Shown piece by piece: positions 21,966-33,503 of a DNA stretch of 60,417 bases; the stretch's first letter is position 1, and each line of letters begins with the position of its first letter. Origin of the DNA: Chlorokybus atmophyticus (Eukaryota; Streptophyta; Chlorokybophyceae; Chlorokybales; Chlorokybaceae); assembly GCA_009103225.1 (NCBI GenBank), contig RHPI01002090.1, positions 581,889-642,305 on the forward strand. Direction: 5' to 3'. The notes beneath the pieces were generated by a model. That model ran no database searches and was not told the origin of the DNA. It was given only the letters and a program-made list of their open reading frames with translations. Position numbers and translations under genes: made by a program.

Positions 21966-24395
21966 ATAGCGTGTAAACCCTCTGCATTTTCAGCTGCCGG
22001 TGCGGGGGGTGCGTTGCCAGTGAAAGGGGTAATAAATATGACAATAAAGATTGGCAATTATCATGCCACTCTTACTTTCATAGTGGTATCCATCGACATA
22101 TCAGGTGTTGATGTGGTATTACGACAGGAATGGCAGGAGAATGTTAAAATGACATTGAATACTGGCGCATGCTTGTGCACAGTAAAAAAAGGTCGTAAGC
22201 GTGTAACATTGTTTGTGAAAGGGTTACATAGCTTGGACCACAAGCAGCCCGACCGAGCGCTACTCACTGCACTGCCAGTGAAACGTGCGTTGCGCAAAAA
22301 CACACCGGCTTTTCTGGTACACTTGACGTCGTCGGATGATTTTGTGCCGGGAAATACAATGTCGCAGACATCATTGAGAAATATCAAGATGTGTTCTCAG
22401 ATGAGTTGCCAGGCTTACCTCCTGATTGAGGTGTTGGACACAATACCACTCATTCCTGATTGCGAGCCTCCGTTTCGGCCTATATATACGCTGAGCCCCC
22501 GAGAGAGGGGAGAAATGGAAACTCAAATCACAGAGTTATTGGAGAAGGGATTGATTGAACCGAGTTCTTCACCCTTTGGCGCGCCCATCTTGTTTGTGAT
22601 GAAACAGAATGGAAAGCTGCGCATGTGTGTGGATTACCGTGCTTTGAACAAGATCACGGTAAAGAATCGATACCCGGTTCCCCAGATTGATGATGTGTTT
22701 AATAAACTGTCGGGAAATGCGTACTTTAATACGTTGGACTTAACAAGTGGGTATCATCAAATCCGAATTCATCCTTTTGATGTTTACAAGACAGCATTTA
22801 GAACACCTTCGGGCCATTATCAATACAAAGTGTTACCTTTTGGATTGACTAATGCGCCCGCAGTGTTTCAGAAGGAAATGAATAAGATTTTTGGTGGCAT
22901 ACTTGGCAAGTATGTTATGGTTTACTTGGATGACATCATTGTCTTTAGTAAAACCAAGGAAGAGCATAAGCAGCACTTAGAAGCGGTGTTCGCCTTGCTG
23001 CGTACACATCGCTTGTTTGCCAACTTGTCAAAGTGTGACTTTTGCAAGACAGAGTTGCCATTCTTAGGGCATATTGTGAGTGGTGCGGGTGTCAAACATG
23101 ACCCTCGCAAAGTGCAAGTGGTAAAAGATTGGCCTCAACCTAAGAATACCCATCAATTGCGATCATTCTTGGGGTTGGCAAACTACTTTCGCAATTTTAT
23201 GATGGGGTACTCCACAGTTGTGGTGCCTTTAACAAAATTGTTGCGAAAGGATGCCCCATTCTCTTGGACAGCAGCACAAGAAGCTGCTATGCAACAAGTG
23301 AAGCTGGCTTTGACTTCGGCACCAGTATTGGCATTGATAAATTGGGATAAACACTTCACTGTGATTAGCGATACCTCCACCCTTGGGTGTGGTGCAGTAT
23401 TGCTACAGGATGGCCGACCATGTGCTTATGAGAGTAGGAAATACATCCCAGCAGAGGTGAACTACACTACCACTGAGCAGGAATTGCTTGGTATAGTGCA
23501 TGCTCTTGAAACATGGCGATGTTACTTGGAGGGAGTTCAGTTCACAGTGGTGACTGATCACAACCCGTTGGTGTACTTCTCAACACAGCTAAACTTGTCG
23601 CATAGGCAAGCTCGCTGGAATGAGTTCCCGTCGCGATTTACCTTTGAATGGGTATACCGGCCGGGCAGGACCAACGTGGCAGATCCTCTGAGTCGCTGTC
23701 CGTCATTGTTGGCAGTTATGCATGCGCAGTTGCTTGCAACGCAGGGTACATTGCCTCCTGATGATGAGTTTGTGCAAGCTGTTATACAGGGGTATGCATT
23801 AGACCCATGGTTCTCTATACAACAGAATGTACAACAGCTTGACAAAAGAGACAACTTGTATTATATGAGCGCCAGCTTGGTGATACCTGACCATGCTGGG
23901 TTGCGCATAAAATGCATAGCTGAAGTACACGATTCACCGTATGCTGGGCACTATGGCGGTCACAAGACAACTAAGGCAGCGCAACAGTTGTACTGGTGGC
24001 CATCGTTGCCTGTTGACGTGAAGCATTATGTTGACACGTGTGACAAATGTCAGCGTGACAAGCCGTTACGTCAGAAACCCGCTGGGTTGCAGCGACCTTT
24101 GCCTGTTCCTGATGGCAAGTGGGAAAGTGTGAGTATGGACCTAATTACTAAGCTCCCGGAGACAGCATTAGGGCACACTGCGGTTGCAGTTTTTGTGGAT
24201 CGTTTAACAAAAATGGTTCACATTGTCCCTTGCCGCACGAAAATAAGCTCCTCTGAATTAGCGATGGTTTTTGTCGCCTCTGTGTTTAAGTTACATGGCT
24301 TGCCTCGTAACTTCGTGTCTGATCGCGATCCGCGAGTTATAGCTCAGTTCTGGAAGTCGCTATGCAGCTTCTTACATATATTCAGCAGAACATGA
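21966..24395 (+). CDS. Ty3/Gypsy RT, RNase H and N-terminal integrase
   Basis: The frame first finishes the protease fold, then holds reverse transcriptase (about 22.48-22.96 kb; catalytic YLDD in VMVYLDDIIVF), connection, and RNase H (about 23.35-23.70 kb; acidic residues in VISDTSTLGCGAVL, TTEQELL and VVTDHNPL). The integrase HHCC zinc finger follows (GHYGGHKTTKAAQQL then CDKCQ, about 23.93-24.06 kb), then the first two catalytic Asp residues (SMDLITKLP and FVSDRDPR). The reading frame is lost near 24,378, just before the third catalytic residue, and stops at 24395. The next segment is in another frame. Confidence 0.92.
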   Translation: MACKPSAFSAAGAGGALPVKGVINMTIKIGNYHATLTFIVVSIDISGVDVVLRQEWQENVKMTLNTGACLCTVKKGRKRVTLFVKGLHSLDHKQPDRALLTALPVKRALRKNTPAFLVHLTSSDDFVPGNTMSQTSLRNIKMCSQMSCQAYLLIEVLDTIPLIPDCEPPFRPIYTLSPRERGEMETQITELLEKGLIEPSSSPFGAPILFVMKQNGKLRMCVDYRALNKITVKNRYPVPQIDDVFNKLSGNAYFNTLDLTSGYHQIRIHPFDVYKTAFRTPSGHYQYKVLPFGLTNAPAVFQKEMNKIFGGILGKYVMVYLDDIIVFSKTKEEHKQHLEAVFALLRTHRLFANLSKCDFCKTELPFLGHIVSGAGVKHDPRKVQVVKDWPQPKNTHQLRSFLGLANYFRNFMMGYSTVVVPLTKLLRKDAPFSWTAAQEAAMQQVKLALTSAPVLALINWDKHFTVISDTSTLGCGAVLLQDGRPCAYESRKYIPAEVNYTTTEQELLGIVHALETWRCYLEGVQFTVVTDHNPLVYFSTQLNLSHRQARWNEFPSRFTFEWVYRPGRTNVADPLSRCPSLLAVMHAQLLATQGTLPPDDEFVQAVIQGYALDPWFSIQQNVQQLDKRDNLYYMSASLVIPDHAGLRIKCIAEVHDSPYAGHYGGHKTTKAAQQLYWWPSLPVDVKHYVDTCDKCQRDKPLRQKPAGLQRPLPVPDGKWESVSMDLITKLPETALGHTAVAVFVDRLTKMVHIVPCRTKISSSELAMVFVASVFKLHGLPRNFVSDRDPRVIAQFWKSLCSFLHIFSRT

Positions 24396-25198
24396 GCACA
24401 GCTTACCACCCACAGACGGATGGTCAGACAGAGCGCGCCAATCAGGTGATTGAGAAAAGCATCCGGCATTATGTGAGTCCGAACCAATCTGATTGGGATG
24501 TTTATCTCCCAATGGCTGAGTTCGCGATTAACAATGCATGGCAAGAGAGTGTGCAGGAAACTCCGTTTTTCTTAAATTATGGAGTGCATCCACTGAGTCC
24601 TGCAAACATCAAATTGCCCGCTACCGACATAACTCGCGTACCTGCAGCGCGCGAGATGACTTCGGCCATGCAGGATAGGTTAGCGTTGGCAAAGGACTGT
24701 TTGCGCGCAGCGCAAGACAGACAAAAAGCCCATGCTGATGCGCATCGTAGAGAGGCCAACTACGATGTGGGCTGTTCGTTTCTCAGCACCAAAAACATAT
24801 CCATCAAGGGAGTGGGTACCCGCAAGTTTTTCCCTCGCTGGATAGGCCCGTTTAAACTGATTGATCGGGTCGGCACTCACGCGTATCGTTTGGACTTGCC
24901 GAAATCGATACGCATTCACAATGTGTTTCATGTGAGTGTACTGAAACCGTACCGTTCTGACGGTCGGGATCAACCTCCTCCACCCCCCGTTGCAGTGGAT
25001 GGCGACGATACTTATGAGTATGAGGTGGAAGCAATCCCGAGTCATCGCAAGCCTCGACGCGGCCGCGCGCCGTCTTACTTGGTGCAATGGAAAGGGTATG
25101 GTGTTGAGCACAATACATGGGAGCCCGAAAGGAATCTTACCAACTGCCAGGAGATTCTTCGGGGTAACTGGAGTACTGTGTCCACACGCGGACGGTAA
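24362..25198 (+). CDS. Ty3/Gypsy integrase C-terminus and chromodomain
   Basis: This frame resumes the integrase at the MSTAYHPQTDGQTERANQ motif, which carries the catalytic Glu. It continues through the C-terminal DNA-binding part (GTRKFFPRWIGPFKLID) and ends with a chromodomain (YEVEAIPSHRKPRRGR, YLVQWKGYGVEHNTWEP, about 25.0-25.16 kb). Chromodomains direct chromovirus insertion to modified histones. Compared with the decayed copy at about 3.92 kb, the DNA here has two extra bases in an AT run at 24375-24381, which accounts for the frame change. It ends at TAA 25196-25198. Confidence 0.9.
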   Translation: MQLLTYIQQNMSTAYHPQTDGQTERANQVIEKSIRHYVSPNQSDWDVYLPMAEFAINNAWQESVQETPFFLNYGVHPLSPANIKLPATDITRVPAAREMTSAMQDRLALAKDCLRAAQDRQKAHADAHRREANYDVGCSFLSTKNISIKGVGTRKFFPRWIGPFKLIDRVGTHAYRLDLPKSIRIHNVFHVSVLKPYRSDGRDQPPPPPVAVDGDDTYEYEVEAIPSHRKPRRGRAPSYLVQWKGYGVEHNTWEPERNLTNCQEILRGNWSTVSTRGR

Positions 25199-25310
25199 AA
25201 GGGTGCTGGCAGACATCTTTACCGCTTCGGCCCTGATTCTCATACTATTTTCGTTTCTTTACTCGTGGTGGGGCTTTGCTAACCCTTCAATGAGGACATT
25301 GCAACCTAAG

Positions 25311-25320
25311 TGGGGGAGAA
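25311..25320 (+). promoter_or_regulatory. polypurine tract
   Basis: TGGGGGAGAA lies directly before the 3' LTR, where plus-strand DNA synthesis would be primed. Confidence 0.85.
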
Positions 25321-25647
25321 TGTAACGGTGTGCTACCTTCATAGAGGTTCCCCGCCCTTATTTAAGATTAAATAAAGGTCCCAACGGGATTATACAGCCT
25401 ATTAAGCCATATTAGGGCCGTTAACTTATGTTAAGGCCCTAATGTAGTGTTACTTATCTGTAACACTGATATCGACATGAGACATGATATCAGTGTTATG
25501 GCGGCGCTGCTAAACGCAGCGACCGCCATAGCCAGGGGATCATGTGCTTCGGCAGTTACCCCTGGCGGCGGCGGCGTGGGTGTCGTGGCTTGTGGTGGTG
25601 TTGGGGTAGGGGATTAAAGGGAGGAGGGAGCACCCCCTCTCCTTACA
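25321..25647 (+). repeat. 3' LTR
   Basis: Begins TGTAACGGTG, ends CTCCTTACA, 327 bp. It is followed by target duplication AGCAC at 25648-25652. A hairpin with 13-bp arms lies at 25461-25473 and 25486-25498, replacing the 18-bp one of the 5' LTR. Confidence 0.95.
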
Positions 25648-25652
25648 AGCAC

Positions 25653-26630
25653 AGTAGCAACATGCATAGCAGAAAGTTTATAATTAAATATGCACCGAAG
25701 TTTACGGTCCGAATTAGTTGAAGTAAAAGTGCAATTCGCTTTCCTTTATCGCTGAGTACCCCAATTGTGTTGTACGAATGTGATCATCCTTTGCCGCGGT
25801 GTGGCATATACTTAATGTAGAAACGTGTGTCATTCCCATATCTTGCTAAACATTGATACATGGGTGACAAATTGCAGAATATGCACAAACAGCAATGAGC
25901 ATGAGCCAAGTGTGCCAATTCGCTTTAAATTGTTTCGTGTGTAGTAGTTGCATGCTGCGCTTGGTGCTCGTTTAACAGCACATATGAGTTCGTTAAAAAA
26001 GTGTTACTCAACCACTGCTTATGAGAGGCAGCATTTGCACGAGTATAAAGCTTACAGCAAAATCGCATGATTTAATAACTTGATATTTTTTTATGATTAT
26101 TGCGTGACCAACGTGACCCAAAAGTTCAGCTCAATATGAAACATAAGGCACGGAGGTTTGTGAAATCATCTTAAACCAAAATGTGCCAGTAAGTACACAG
26201 TGGAGCACAGTGGAGTTGAACAGTTTCTTGGTTTATATTGCTGCAGGTGAGAGCGGTGACACCGTGTCACTGATGTACATGTACACTTGGTACAGCTGCG
26301 TACCGATCCGGCGTCAGCGCGACACAGGCATCCTACAGGCGGACCTCCTGCTCCTCCGTGTCGCCGACGCCAGGCGGCACTGATTAGGGTACTTGCTTAT
26401 TGCAAAGCCAAGCAAGGTACCAGTTTTGGCAGCTGAGCTCAGCCAAGAGTCTTGGCCCAAGACAAAGCTACACTTGTAGCTGGAAAAGGGCAGAGGTTAC
26501 AGCAGGACAAAGCGCACAAGCTTGGACCTTGAAGTTACCGGCGGCGACGTCCTCCTCATTGTCATTAAGCTGCTAAGGGAGATAGGAGTGTTGCCGCTTC
26601 CCAGCAGAGCCGCCGCCGACGTCGTTGACT
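25653..26630. other. intergenic upstream of P450
   Basis: AT-rich in the left half, with no exon recognised. The right part presumably holds the promoter and 5' leader of the P450 gene, but no TATA-like element could be assigned with confidence. Confidence 0.5.
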
Positions 26631-29412
26631 ATGTGGCCGGCGTTGTGGACAGATGCCAGCAGGGCCTCTGTCCCGTGGCTGCTGCTTGCGGTGGGAGCGG
26701 CGGTGGTGGGGGCCAGCTACTACGTCTATTGGTTTCTGATAGGCAGGGTTAGATGGTACTTCAACTACATGGAAAGACAGGTAATGCTGCGTTCTGTTTG
26801 AGTTTGCATGCAGAGCTTTTCAGATAGCCAAACATGGCAGCTTTCTTGCACGTGAGCATGCAGACGTGGTATCTGTCGTGACATTGACTGGTAGCATGTG
26901 GCAGTTGCAAGCAACGGGGGTTTAAGCTTGCTTCTCATATTGTGGATTCAAGTACCGAGCAACATGCAGTCCCTTTCGGTGCTATTGAGAAGTTGTCGTA
27001 ATGAACCAATTTATGTCAAGCTATATGACCAGCCGTTTGCATGGAGTATTCATATCGCATAAATAGTTGTGCATGCATATTTGAGCTCACTTTCAACTGC
27101 ACACCACACCTTGCAAGCCGGAATAGGACGCTACTCCTACTTGCTACTTAAACTAACTACAGTCTTGGGTGAAGCAGCAGTGTGCACCAGCTATGACTCA
27201 ACTACATGCGTGCAGGGCGTCCCTGTGGCCAATGATCGCCCCATAGTGGGCATCTTCCCGGAGCTGCGGGAGATACAGAAGAGTGGGGAGCCCTTCAAGC
27301 TGGCGCTCAACTTCCGTAAACAGTATGGGCGGGTGTATATGGTGGCACTGGGCCCCGTACCGCTACTCAACGTGCAGGACCCGGAGCTGCTGTGGCAGAT
27401 GCTAGTCAAGAATGCCAATCACTACACCAAGGTGGTGACTTGTACTTTCTCACCAGAATGAATGTCATTGTCTGCATAGCATTGCATGCATGGGCCAGCA
27501 AGCGGGCAGTGTTGTTTGCTGCTGCTGAGCTTGTGGCCTTGTGTTGGCAGGCGGAGTTTGTTGCACAAGGCCTTCGGCCGCTGCTAGGCAATGGCCTTGT
27601 ACTTGCTGAGCACGAAAACGTAAGTGTTGCAGTCGATGACGTAATCTTGAGAGTCAGGTTTGTAGCTACCACGCGTGCAGTCTGGTTTGTAGTCTCCCTG
27701 ACCTTGTGTGGACCACAGTGGGCTCGCCAGCGCCGTCTCGTGAACCCTTCTTTCCATGCCGAGCGTGTGAAAGAAATGGTCCCAATCATGGTCGCCTGCA
27801 CTGCGGAAGCTGTGGATAAATGGGCCAGAGAAGTGCGGGAAAAGGTGTGAACGCATTTGATGTAGCCCTTCAGTATGTCGTTGTAGTTGGCCAGAGCGTA
27901 CAGAGTTTATTCTTCTTGGTGTTCTTATGGATGTTGCAATGGGCTTTGCAAGCGTTACATCTGGTAGTCAGTCAGGAAGCGAGTCAGTGGCTGGTTCAGT
28001 CCTGCCAGTGCTACCCAGTGCTGCCTCCGTGGCTGCCCAGGACCACTGTTGTGTAATCATGAGCACAGCATGTGCAGTTGCAGAGGCAGCGTCTGCTGAG
28101 TCACGTTCGCTATGCAGGGGCTTGTGGAGGTGGACATGAGGCACGACATGTCTGCACTCACTTTGCATGTCATGGGTACGTGCACGATAGACACCTCGCA
28201 ATGCCCGTGACATGGTTACCAACCTGCTGCTTTGGAACAGGCACCGCCTCTTTCAGCGCGGGTGAGGCCGCGAGCAAGAACAGTCAGTTTGTGTACGAGC
28301 GCCTGACGGCCTTGCAGGAGTTCACTGATGACCTCGTTAACAAGGGTCTGATATTCATCCCTTTCCATCAGTGGCTTCCCCTGACGCGCCGCGCCATGTC
28401 CGCACGCGCGCATGTCCGCAGCTTTGTGCAGGAAATCATCACGGCCAAGCGCAAAGCTCTAGCTGCAGAGCATGACAGAAGCTCAAAAGGTTTGTGGAAC
28501 TGCTGTATGTACGTCACTCTTCTGCAAGACATGCGTTGTTAACGTGCTTAGCTCCAGCTGCTGCCTGTAGGAAGCAGTCCTGCTGCTGACACCCACCACC
28601 AAGACCTCCTTGGTTCATTACTCCTCGCCAAAGAAGAGAACAACAATGCCGGTGGTAACCTTCAGCTCACAGATGAGGAGCTGCTGGATCAGGTAAGCAC
28701 CTTCCTGTTTGAGTCATAGTTAGGAGTTGGCAGTGAGTTACCAGCACTCAGCACCTTCTACTGTATTCAGTGGAGTGTGCCAAACTTAGTTATCATTGTT
28801 TATGCTGTGCAGGTGCAAACGTTCTTGTTTGCTGGACACGAGACGACAGCGCAGCTGATGTGTTTCACGCTGCGCCTGTTGTCTGACCACCCTGAGTGGT
28901 GCGAGAAGGCCCGCGAGGAGGTGCGTGAAGTGTGCGGTAGCGGTTTCCCGGAAGCTTCGCAGCTGGATAAACTTAAGGTCTGCACCATGATCTTCTACGA
29001 GACGCTGAGGCTGTACCCGCCGGTGCCGTTCACGAGCCGCGTGTGCACGACGGAGCACCGACTAGGGGAATACAACATCCCAAAGGGGGTCGCGATCACC
29101 ATCAACGTGTGCTCGGTTCATCGCGATGCGGAGCTGTGGCCCGAGCCGGACGAGTTTAAGCCAGAGAGGTTTGAGGGCGGGTTGGCCAAGGCCTGCAAGC
29201 ACCCTTTCGCATTCCTCCCGTTCCTGGGCGGGCCGCGCGTGTGCATCGGGCAGAAGTTTGCGCTGTACGAGGCAAAGGTGATTTTGGCCATGCTGCTGCA
29301 GAGGTTCTCATTTCGTCAGTCGCCTGGGCAGGACTTGGGAATGGACTCGCAAGTCACTCTGCGGCCGCGGTCCATGCTTCTGCAGCTCACAGAACTGAAG
29401 GCAGCTGCATGA
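26631..29412 (+). CDS. cytochrome P450, CYP72-clan-like
   Basis: This is a microsomal haem-thiolate monooxygenase; the substrate is unknown. Eight exons join in phase: 26631-26780, 27216-27431, 27551-27619, 27719-27844, 28118-28175, 28241-28489, 28571-28692 and 28813-29412, giving 529 residues, normal for the family. The start MWPALWTDAS is followed by a membrane anchor (WLLLAVGAAVVGASYYVYWF). Helix C reads WARQRR, the oxygen-binding I helix FLFAGHETTA, the ExxR motif ETLR, then FKPERF, and the haem loop FLGGPRVCIG with the Cys ligand. All key residues are present. The helix C and haem-loop wording resembles the CYP72 clan, but I would not assign a family number. It lies 1 kb from the retrotransposon and looks undamaged. 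Confidence 0.93.
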
Positions 29413-29636
29413 GTGTACATGAGTGCAGTGGTATACAGCAGCTCTCAATATGCACTCCACACGGAGGCTTTAGGCGCCTATCCTTCTTTCTGCCGTTTGG
29501 CTTTTGGACTCGCGCGATAAGCCTGAGCATGCGAGAGTGCTGCACTCCAGTGAGAATGCTAGCTGCGACAGCCGTGAACACATTGATGGAAGCCTGATGA
29601 GGTTTGGTGACCGTTGCAAGGACATCTTGTACATGT

Positions 29637-29641
29637 TGTAA
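29637..29641 (+). terminator. TGTAA polyadenylation motif (P450)
   Basis: TGTAA is the usual green-algal poly(A) signal. It occurs about 225 bases after the P450 stop, a normal 3' UTR length. Confidence 0.5.
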
Positions 29642-29659
29642 ATGGCATGAGTTTTTGTT

Positions 29660-31281
29660 TTGCAAGAAACACCCAACGGCGCTTGCTCTGCATGCCACAC
29701 CATACTTGACTGCTGCTTGCGCAACAGTGTCAGGGCAATGCTAGAAGCCCGCATGGGCCAAGCTAGGCGATCGATGCTCAAAGTAGGGTAGTAGTAGTAG
29801 AGTGCGTGAGTAGTTGTGGTGGCGGCTGGCTGCCTGAGGTATGTAGTCTGATATGCACCGCAGATGCAAGACACATGCAGTGGACTGACTTGCAACCACA
29901 CGGGCATGGGAAAATCCAGCGTCGCATTTCTTTGTGCACAAGCAAGCAAGCAAGCACAATGCAGACAAGGCCTTCCAATTACAAAAATCGGGGCATTTGC
30001 TAGCTAGCTACGTACGTGCAAGGTGGGGTGGGGCCAGCAGAGGCAGGGCAGTACAGGGCAAGGAAGTAAATAACAAGGGCAACCGACATGTAGCACATCA
30101 TGTGTGTGCAGCAATTGTGCATGCATGCTTGTGCTGGACATGTTGAACGTATACGAAGCATCCATGGCATGTCTAGAATAGTTCTTTGGACTTTGTACGT
30201 ATCGTGGCCAACTGTGCGCAACATGACAAGTCACTCACAAACAGGTACAGTTGGGTTGATTGCTGAGTGGTAGCGGTACTTCATGGGATTGGACTATATC
30301 TTTTGGCAATGACTGTGGCGGTGTATACAGCAATAGATGCATCAAGCAAACCAATGCACACGGCAATAGGACACAGAGCAATGTCAGCAAAATATGAAGA
30401 TGAATGTGTACTCAGGTGAGTGCAGGTGTGGGATAGTAGGTGGTTGAGGTTTGTTGAGTTCTGAGTGGCTTGGGGTTCGGGACCAGCCCGTCTGCTGTTG
30501 TTATTTGCATTGCTGCTGCTGCTGTTCACACTCCAATGTGTGCTACGAAATGCATATGTGATGGGTACTTTGGTGATGAGAGCGTGTGTGAATGTCAGCA
30601 GGAGCATGGTATGCATTGCACAAAACTTTACTTTATTGGCATATGAGGCTGGTATCTGTACTGATGATTTCAACATAGGGATTGTGCATACTCATGCAGC
30701 TACCTGCTAGCGTGCGCGCTACAGCGGGCGCAAGGTCTGGCGCTGCTGGAGCGTGGAGCCATGGCGGTGGCGGCGATGCCGGGTTAGGCACCGTTGCAGA
30801 CGGTGCCGCCGACGGCGGAGGAGGACGCTGTGCTCGCAGGGATGTCCTGAGCGCTCGCATGTGATGTATGCGTGTGCGCGCACTAGCGCTATCGTAGGCA
30901 GTGCTGGTTGTATGGTTGTTAGGTACGAACAGACCTCTGGACCCTTGCCTATGTTTTGCCCTAAATGTACTTGCATCTCTACCTGCACATGCCCATCAAC
31001 CGCACTATGCCCTACGACACGTGCCCTTGACTTGACAGGCACTGCGCCATGCGCCACGAGGCACATGTCACAACCACATACCTATCAACTTCTGTTGAGT
31101 GGGTGGCACTGTCCATTTGCTTGTCCTACGCGTCAAGCATCCTGTCATTGAATGCACTGTCGGTGGCAAACTTCTCAACCAATACAGGTGCCTTATCCAG
31201 TCTCACCTTACCACACTCCCTCTTTGCAAGAAGCCTGTTGATGAGGAGGGTCCTTGCGCAGCGCGTTTCACTGTCGACAAC
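29660..31281. other. intergenic, no supported gene
   Basis: No exon with motif support on either strand. It should contain the 3' UTR of SNAPC3 at its right end. Ala/Gly-coding GC-rich stretches near 30.73-30.85 kb look like chance open frames. Confidence 0.5.
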
Positions 31282-33503
31282 TCATTCATGAAAGTAAGGA
31301 TACACCTCCAGAGTGTCCTCTCCCTCTCTGAGCTTGCCATCTTTGTCATAGAACAGCGCACGATAGCACCACGCACAAAGGAAGGCGGGGTTCTCTGGCG
31401 CAAGGACCGCCCTGTGCGTGACACGTGAGGCTGCATGCACGCTGCAGACACTGCACTTGCGCTGACGAGGGCCCAGTAGAAAAGTCGTGTGGGGATACAA
31501 CTCCACATGCTGCGGGTCAGAGGGATGCAGCAACCTGTGTACAGGCAACTCGTTAAACAAGGTGGGACCTCTCAGTCCAAGTGGCAGGCAAAACCCGCTT
31601 GTGCAATAAGGCGTGGCTGTACCTAATGTCATGAAACTCGATGGCGTGCTCGCAGTTGCCCTGGTGGCTATATAAATAGCGTCTGCCCGGCACAACGCGC
31701 ATTCGCTCAAACACGCCTTCTTGCATGCTTGCAATACGCCACTCCTCGGATGTGGGTTGCTGCGCCTGGGCCCACTTCAATATCTCGCTCACCTCTAGGC
31801 ATTCCCCTTGCACATAGAAGACCCCCTGTGACACAGATGCACAAGACAGTCCAACTCAAACCTCGCAGACACGCACATATCCGAAATTGCGGGCTACTCA
31901 CCTCAATGAAGAAAAACGGCTGCGTGGGTTCATTGTTGCCAGTGGAGATTATGCGTTCGCTGAGGCAGTACACTTTACGCTGCAAGTCCACCAGCGTCTG
32001 CGATCCAAGCACAAGGAACTCCTGGACCTTTCTGTTGAGCTGCCACGCGTGATGAAACGACACGGTCAGCACCACTTCAGTCGGGTCCACTTCCCGCAGT
32101 GCGACGGTGTCCTGAGCCGCGTGCACAAACTTGGATGCAACATTAAGAGGCGGCGCGCGCAACTTGCCCTCATCCATCCGACGCTTCTTCTCTCTGCATG
32201 CAAGCTGTTAATCCATGCAACTGTTCAAACATTCTTGAAGGCAACACGCCCAACATTACTCACCTCAAGCAGCTGAGCGGTGCGGACGCCACGTCGCGTT
32301 CCCTTTGAGAGCGCAGGCTCGCAATCAGGCCGGGCCTTTCAACATCGGTGGCAACGAGGAGCAACTGCAAACACATCACATAGTTTAAGTCAACACTACA
32401 TTCCAGGTTTCCTGCATGACTCCAAACATGCGTACCTCCACGTATTTGTCGATGGTCGCACGGACAGGCAGCATGCCGTGATTATTGCTATCCACAATAG
32501 GCAGCGCTTCAAGGGCGACCGCATTGATTGTAGGCACGCTTGGGATGTTGTTTTGCGCTTGCTGAGGCCGGTCAGCTGTCCCAGTGCACTGTGCTGTGTG
32601 CTGCCCACTATCAGGCAGTCTTGCATCAGCTCCCTGAGTATTTTTCTGCTTGCGTGTCCGGTCTGCACAATGTCACATCAGCAATGTGTACCAGTAACAT
32701 ATAAGACACCAGCAAACACCGCCTGCTAGCACGCATGCAAGTGTTATGCGGTTATAACTTACCAGTCTGCTTGGCGGTTTGCTGATCAGATGCCTGTGCC
32801 CTAGCCTTGTGGGTCTGTGCAACATCCAACGTTGCTAAACAGCAGCTTTGCAGCACACGCAAACTGTAAGAGGGGGCACATATGCATGTGCGTTGCATTT
32901 GTGGCACTGTTTATGCTTGCTGACGAGCACCTCATACTCCCGCTGGATTACCGCCTTAAGTATCTCATCCATTGTGGGCGCCTTCAAGTCGTCTGCACTG
33001 CAATGCCGAAGGGGGATTGAAGCTTGGCCACAGCATACAATAACAAACGAAGCTGCAACCGAACACGAGTAAACTGCATGCACACACAGTGCACACACTA
33101 CGAAACAATGCATGTGTGCAGGGTGTGCTTGTACAATTGAAATAAAAGACAACGTATTTGCACTTCCACACACCTGACTTGCACACCTTCCTTCAGCAGC
33201 GTTTCAGCATCGAAGCTTGCGAGTGCATTGCTCAACTCCTGCGATTGCAGCTTCTTACGGCAAACCAGCGAGCAGCACGACACGCAAAGACGTGATGATC
33301 TGGAGAGAGAACCCTCCTCTTGGCCATACGCATACCTGGACCATGGCGTGGCACTGCTGACGGAACTCGCCCACATGCACGGCGTCAGCAGCAGCGGCGT
33401 TGCCGCCCGCAGCAACCAGGGCGCCACTGCCGACAGCCGCGCCACTGCTGGCGTTCCTCGGCCGCTTGCCGCCCCCTCCCCCGCCATCCTGCCTGCCCGC
33501 CAT
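31282..33503 (-). CDS. SNAPC3: snRNA-activating protein complex subunit 3 (SNAP50/SRD2-like)
   Basis: SNAPC3 is the DNA-contacting subunit of the complex that binds the proximal element of snRNA promoters for RNA polymerases II and III. The minus-strand start MAGRQDGGGGGGKRPR (33503) opens a poly-Gly/Ala leader. About nine exons follow, including 33503-33336, 33253-33179, a piece near 33000, and those covering 32668-32440, 32360-32270, 32190-31900, 31840-31630 and 31580-31282. The conserved C-terminal half is clear: VVLTVSFHHAWQLNRKVQEF, PFFFIE, GVFYVQGE, YLYSHQGNCEHAIEFHDIR, then a zinc-binding region with CSVC and CAWCYRALFYDKDGK, ending VYPYFHE. This is the diagnostic layout of the SNAP50 family. 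Exon edges in the N-terminal third are less certain. It is divergent from the acetyltransferase gene. Confidence 0.9.

Larger units (their letters stand above)
18775..25647 (+). mobile_element. Ty3/Gypsy chromovirus LTR retrotransposon
   Basis: The complete element has a 5' LTR (18775-19107), primer-binding site (19109-19120), gag, protease, reverse transcriptase, RNase H, integrase with a C-terminal chromodomain, polypurine tract (25311-25320), 3' LTR (25321-25647) and a 5-bp target duplication. The chromodomain and the RT-RNaseH-integrase order place it among chromoviruses. Gag and pol lie in one frame but are cut by UAG at 21435 and 21963, and the integrase has a frameshift near 24,378. 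The two LTRs differ at about 14 positions by eye plus a rearranged hairpin, so the insertion is not very recent. A decayed relative lies at 3.48-4.57 kb. Confidence 0.95.
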
